From Oscillospiraceae bacterium (lineage in GTDB: Bacteria > Bacillota > Clostridia > Oscillospirales > Ruminococcaceae): a DNA stretch of 14,936 bases. The stretch is taken from positions 1 through 14,936 of the forward strand of contig JAFLUJ010000175.1 in the NCBI GenBank assembly GCA_022511485.1, written 5' to 3'. The notes below the pieces were generated by a model, which did no database searches, was not told where the DNA came from, and saw nothing but the letters and a program-made list of their open reading frames with translations. Positions 11,750 to 14,936 of the stretch are shown here, piece after piece (the stretch's first letter is position 1; each line of letters starts with the position of its first letter). The translations under genes and the position numbers were made by a program.

Positions 11750-11782
11750 ATCCATATATCAAATTGAAAAGGTGGTATGTTT

Positions 11783-14401
11783 ATGAACCCTCAGAAGTTT
11801 ACAAAAAAATCTCTTGACGCCATTAACGAGGCTCAGAGCACTGCGATCGAATATCAGAACATGAACGTTGAGCAGGAGCATCTTCTCTATGCACTGCTTA
11901 CTCAGGAAAACGGTCTTATCCCGCAGCTTTTTGCTAAAATGGGAATAAACGCCGATTCCCTTGAAAATGACGTTCAGCGTCTTATTGCGGGACTTCCCAA
12001 GGTCACCGGAAGCGGCAGAGAGGCAAACACCGTCTACATCACTCAGGACGTTGACCGCTGTCTCAACAAAGCCGAGGAGACCGCAAAAAATATGCATGAC
12101 GACTATGTTTCCGTTGAGCATCTCATGCTTGCTCTGTTCGACAGCGCAAATGACCGTCTGAAAAAGCTTTTCGCAGGCTGCTCAGCCAGTAAGAACAAAT
12201 TCCTTGACGCTCTTAAGGAGGTTCGTGGAAATCAGCGCGTCACCAGCGACACTCCGGAGGACACCTACGACGTGCTGAAAAAATACGGTCAGGACTTAGT
12301 CGAGCTGGCAAGACAGAACAAGCTTGATCCCGTTATCGGACGTGACAGCGAGATCCGGAACGTTATCCGCATCCTGTCCCGGAAAACCAAGAACAATCCC
12401 GTCATAATCGGTGAGCCGGGTGTTGGTAAAACAGCCATTGCCGAGGGTCTTGCACTGCGTATCGTCCGCGGAGATGTCCCGGACAATCTGAAAGACAGAA
12501 AAATATTCAGCCTTGATATGGGAAGCCTCATTTCCGGAGCGAAATTCCGGGGCGAGTTTGAGGAACGTCTGAAAGCCGTTCTGAACGAGGTGAAAAAGTC
12601 GGACGGAAGGATAATCCTCTTTATTGACGAGCTTCACACCATAGTCGGAGCAGGAAAGACCGACGGCGCAATGGACGCAGGAAACCTCCTGAAGCCCATG
12701 CTTGCCAGAGGCGAGCTTCACTGTATCGGAGCTACCACTCTGAACGAATACAGAAAGTACATCGAAAAAGATCCCGCCCTTGAACGCCGTTTCCAGCCGG
12801 TAATGGCTGACGAGCCAACAGTGGAGGATACTATCTCCATACTTCGTGGACTTAAAGAGCGTTATGAGGTCTTCCACGGTGTAAAAATTCAGGACTCCGC
12901 GCTTATCACAGCGGCGGTACTGTCCAATCGTTATATTTCCGACAGATTTCTCCCCGATAAGGCAATAGACCTTGTGGACGAAGCCTGCGCTCTTATCCGC
13001 ACGGAAATGGACTCCATGCCTGCGGAGATGGACGATCTTGCAAGAAAGATCATGCAGCAGGAGATCGCCGAGACTGCCCTCAAAAAGGAGGACAGCAAGC
13101 TTGCCGCTGAGGAGCTTGCGGAAGTCCAGAAGGAGCTTTCCGATATGCGTGAGGAATTTAACCAGATGAAAGCCCGCTGGGAAAACGAAAAGACAACTAT
13201 CGCCCGTCTGCAAAAGCTTCGTGAGGACATCGAACAGACCAATGCCGACATTGCCGAAGCTGAAAGGACATACGATCTGAATAAAGCCGCAGAGCTTAAA
13301 TACGGAAAGCTCCCTGCTCTTAAAAAGGAGCTTGACGAGGCTGAGGACGCCGCTGAAAAGCAGAAGGAAAAAGCGGACAATCTTCTCCGGGACAAAGTAA
13401 CGGAAGAGGAGATCGCCCGTATTGTTGGCAGATGGACGGGTATTCCCGTTTCAAAGCTTATGGAGGGCGAACGGGAAAAACTTCTGAATCTGGAAGATAT
13501 ACTCCATCAGCGTGTTATAGGTCAGGACGAAGCCGTCCAGAAGGTCAGCGAAGCTATACTCCGTTCAAGGGCAGGTATACAGGATCCCAACCGTCCTATT
13601 GGTTCGTTCCTGTTTATGGGTCCTACCGGCGTGGGCAAGACCGAGCTTGCAAAGGCTCTTGCACAGTCCCTTTTTGACGATGAGCACAATATCGTCCGCA
13701 TAGACATGACCGAGTACATGGAAAAGCACAGTGTAAGCCGTCTTATAGGAGCTCCTCCGGGCTATGTCGGCTACGAGGAGGGAGGACAGCTCACCGAGGC
13801 AGTCCGCCGCAAGCCTTATGCAGTTATCCTTTTTGACGAGGTGGAAAAGGCGCATCCGGACGTGTTCAACATTCTCCTGCAAATTCTTGACGACGGCAGA
13901 GTAACCGATTCTCAGGGCAGGACAGTGGATTTCAAGAACACCATCATTATCCTTACCTCAAATCTGGGCTCTGACTATATTTTAGAGGGTATTGACGAGG
14001 ACGGAGTGATCTCTGAGGACGCAAGGGAACAGGTCAACAAGGTGCTGAAAGGACATTTCCGCCCCGAATTCCTGAACCGTCTTGACGAGATAGTATTCTA
14101 CAAGCCCCTTACAAAAAAGGAGATATATCCTATCATCGACCTTATGCTTGGAGATCTGAGAAGCCGTCTCAAGAGCAAGCAGCTTGACGTTGCTGTTACC
14201 GATGCTGCAAAGGACTACATTGTCCGGGAGGGATACGACCCGATCTACGGCGCAAGACCGTTAAAGAGGTTTATCCAGCGCAGGCTTGAAACCATGATAG
14301 CCCGGACAATAATCGGAGGAAATATTGAGCCATATTCTGTCCTTAAGGTTGACTACGACGACAATGAGCTTATACTGACCTCAGAAAAAACAAGGGAATA
14401 A
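11783..14401 (+). CDS. clpB: ATP-dependent chaperone ClpB
   Basis: The 872-aa product is a full-length Hsp100 disaggregase. Domains in order: N-terminal Clp repeat domain (1 to about 145); first AAA+ module with Walker A GEPGVGKT (210-217), Walker B Asp282-Glu283 in LFIDELH, and the arginine-finger region LERRFQ (near 333); a long coiled-coil middle domain (about 405-530), which separates ClpB from ClpC; second AAA+ module with Walker A GPTGVGKT (613-620), Walker B Asp685-Glu686 in LFDEVEKAHP and sensor ILTSNLGS; and a C-terminal small domain with the YGARPLKR motif. In the cytosol it threads proteins out of aggregates together with DnaK. The start at 11783 (MNPQKF) is chosen because AAAAGGTGG ends 7 nt before it; the ATG at 11777 is too close to the ribosome site. 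It is apparently monocistronic. No CIRCE or CtsR box is seen at its promoter. Confidence 0.97.
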   Translation: MNPQKFTKKSLDAINEAQSTAIEYQNMNVEQEHLLYALLTQENGLIPQLFAKMGINADSLENDVQRLIAGLPKVTGSGREANTVYITQDVDRCLNKAEETAKNMHDDYVSVEHLMLALFDSANDRLKKLFAGCSASKNKFLDALKEVRGNQRVTSDTPEDTYDVLKKYGQDLVELARQNKLDPVIGRDSEIRNVIRILSRKTKNNPVIIGEPGVGKTAIAEGLALRIVRGDVPDNLKDRKIFSLDMGSLISGAKFRGEFEERLKAVLNEVKKSDGRIILFIDELHTIVGAGKTDGAMDAGNLLKPMLARGELHCIGATTLNEYRKYIEKDPALERRFQPVMADEPTVEDTISILRGLKERYEVFHGVKIQDSALITAAVLSNRYISDRFLPDKAIDLVDEACALIRTEMDSMPAEMDDLARKIMQQEIAETALKKEDSKLAAEELAEVQKELSDMREEFNQMKARWENEKTTIARLQKLREDIEQTNADIAEAERTYDLNKAAELKYGKLPALKKELDEAEDAAEKQKEKADNLLRDKVTEEEIARIVGRWTGIPVSKLMEGEREKLLNLEDILHQRVIGQDEAVQKVSEAILRSRAGIQDPNRPIGSFLFMGPTGVGKTELAKALAQSLFDDEHNIVRIDMTEYMEKHSVSRLIGAPPGYVGYEEGGQLTEAVRRKPYAVILFDEVEKAHPDVFNILLQILDDGRVTDSQGRTVDFKNTIIILTSNLGSDYILEGIDEDGVISEDAREQVNKVLKGHFRPEFLNRLDEIVFYKPLTKKEIYPIIDLMLGDLRSRLKSKQLDVAVTDAAKDYIVREGYDPIYGARPLKRFIQRRLETMIARTIIGGNIEPYSVLKVDYDDNELILTSEKTRE

Positions 14402-14481
14402 ATATGATTTAAGAGCTTACGGCGGATGGGGTTATTCTGAATTTCTATTGTTGTTTAGTTATTTGTCAGATGTTCTCAATT

Positions 14482-14570
14482 GTGCGAGGGTCAGGACACC
14501 ACAGGGGGAGAGGAAACTAAACCCAACAAAAATCGGCATCCCCTCCCCCTGAGGTTTCCTACCCTCGCGC
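14482..14570. repeat. Long imperfect palindrome, possible clpB terminator or REP-like element
   Basis: The arms 14484-14514 and 14539-14568 match over 27 of 30 positions plus one bulge, beginning GCGAGGGT and ACCCTCGC and containing AGGGGGAG and CTCCCCCT. The 24-nt loop contains AAAAATCGGCA, which is complementary to TGCCGATTTTT at 14596-14606, so loop and downstream sequence could form an H-type pseudoknot. Confidence 0.75.
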
Positions 14571-14571
14571 T

Positions 14572-14936
14572 CCCTACCTTCCTTACCCCCACCCCTGCCG
14601 ATTTTTACACGGAAAAAGAAAGATAGAGTATATAAATTTATATTGTAAATTGTTTTGTATCAATAACCTATACAAAATCAATTCACAGTTGTTATAAAAT
14701 TATTTTCCACGAAAAGTTGTTCAAACAGACGTACATGAAATATTCTGCGTACTTAATGTAATCAGAACATTTCATTTAAATCTTGCTGAACAGCCTTTCG
14801 TGGAACGGGAGTTGTAACGACCGTCTATTGATTCTATATACAAATTTGGTACTGAACAATTAATTTCATAATTTTTCTTTATGTCTTTTCTTTCATGTAT
14901 AAAAATCGGCAAAGGAGAGGGTAAGGAAGGTAGGGG
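14572..14936. repeat. Inverted repeats flanking a 294-bp AT-rich segment (incomplete at window end)
   Basis: CCCTACCTTCCTTACCC (14572-14588) and its exact reverse complement (14919-14935) form the outer arms. TGCCGATTTTT (14596-14606) and AAAAATCGGCA (14901-14911) form the next pair inward. Inside are further inverted repeats: TTCCACGAAAAGTTGTTC (14704-14721) with GAACAGCCTTTCGTGGAA (14788-14805), two mismatches, and ATGAAATATTCTG with CAGAACATTTCAT (14763-14775), one mismatch. No transposase or target-site duplication is visible. Confidence 0.65.

Larger units (their letters stand above)
11391..11782. other. Divergent control region between the DUF6514-like gene and clpB
   Basis: No gene is seen in these 392 bp. 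It is AT-rich and holds a minus-strand promoter (11458-11486), a 21-bp palindrome (11578-11598), the direct repeat TTTGATA-N5-TTTGATA (about 11608-11626) and a hairpin (11711-11749) in front of clpB. I see no CIRCE and no CtsR-type tandem heptamer (GGTCAAA-N3-GGTCAAA). No plus-strand promoter reaches a quality I would call. Confidence 0.7.
14402..14936. other. Gene-free region after clpB with nested inverted repeats
   Basis: No credible coding sequence is seen in 535 bp. After about 80 bp of ordinary spacer come a GC-rich imperfect palindrome (14482-14570), a pyrimidine-rich run (14570-14595) and an AT-rich interior (14607-14900). A mirrored copy of the pyrimidine-rich module then begins at 14901 and runs into the window edge. 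Confidence 0.7.

Noticed and set aside
12296..13213. Long open frames antisense to clpB (also 12931-13395 and 13565-13882, minus)
   Set aside because: They lie wholly inside clpB on the other strand, have no ribosome sites or recognisable motifs, and arise from its codon bias.
14596..14606. TGCCGATTTTT as a second sigma-D -10 element
   Set aside because: No TAAA lies 14-16 bp upstream on either strand; the match is part of the inverted repeats.

Overview
The window (about 14.9 kb) looks like chromosome from a low-to-mid GC Clostridia/Oscillospiraceae-type Firmicute, perhaps Ruminococcus-like. Supporting signs are a Firmicutes-type ssrA/smpB locus, a perfect HrcA operator (CIRCE), the spore-germination pair cwlJ-gerQ, strong AGGAGG ribosome binding sites and consensus sigma-A promoters. 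A consensus sigma-D (sigma-28, flagellar) promoter implies that motility regulation is, or was, present. The genus is inference.

Layout. 1-960: 3' two thirds of a PgcA-type phosphoglucomutase and its terminator. 1007-1695: a hicAB toxin-antitoxin operon with its own promoter, possible operator and terminator. 1711-2824 (minus): cwlJ and gerQ, a spore cortex hydrolase and its coat partner. 3019-9711 (minus): a seven-gene operon of unrecognised proteins. 9771-9797: a perfect CIRCE. 9879-10082: repeated minus-strand terminators. 10107-11390 (minus): ssrA, smpB and a small DUF6514-like gene. 11783-14401 (plus): clpB. 14482-14936: nested inverted repeats cut by the window end.

The main discovery candidate is the minus-strand operon from 9645 down to 3060. 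A textbook sigma-D promoter (TAAA-N15-GCCGATAT, 9685-9711) lies about 40 bp upstream of its first gene. Four of its products are paralogues of 315-325 aa in tandem. A fifth (7957-9039) is a distant relative. Five or six of the seven carry a short motif D-x-F-x-L-S, in most of them in an N-terminal linker, and in the 360-aa protein it resembles the D-x-V-x-I-S-x-x-A signature of FlgM-like proteins. None has a Sec signal peptide or membrane segment. I infer a motility-coregulated set of proteins, possibly flagellar-apparatus clients or secreted products. The four paralogues are mosaic: their N-terminal halves pair alternately, their C-terminal halves pair by adjacency.

The rest is mostly housekeeping: ribosome rescue (ssrA/smpB), disaggregation (ClpB), sugar-phosphate metabolism and germination. 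The CIRCE does not sit at clpB. It lies 60 bp upstream of the sigma-D promoter with no chaperone gene beside it, which is unexplained.
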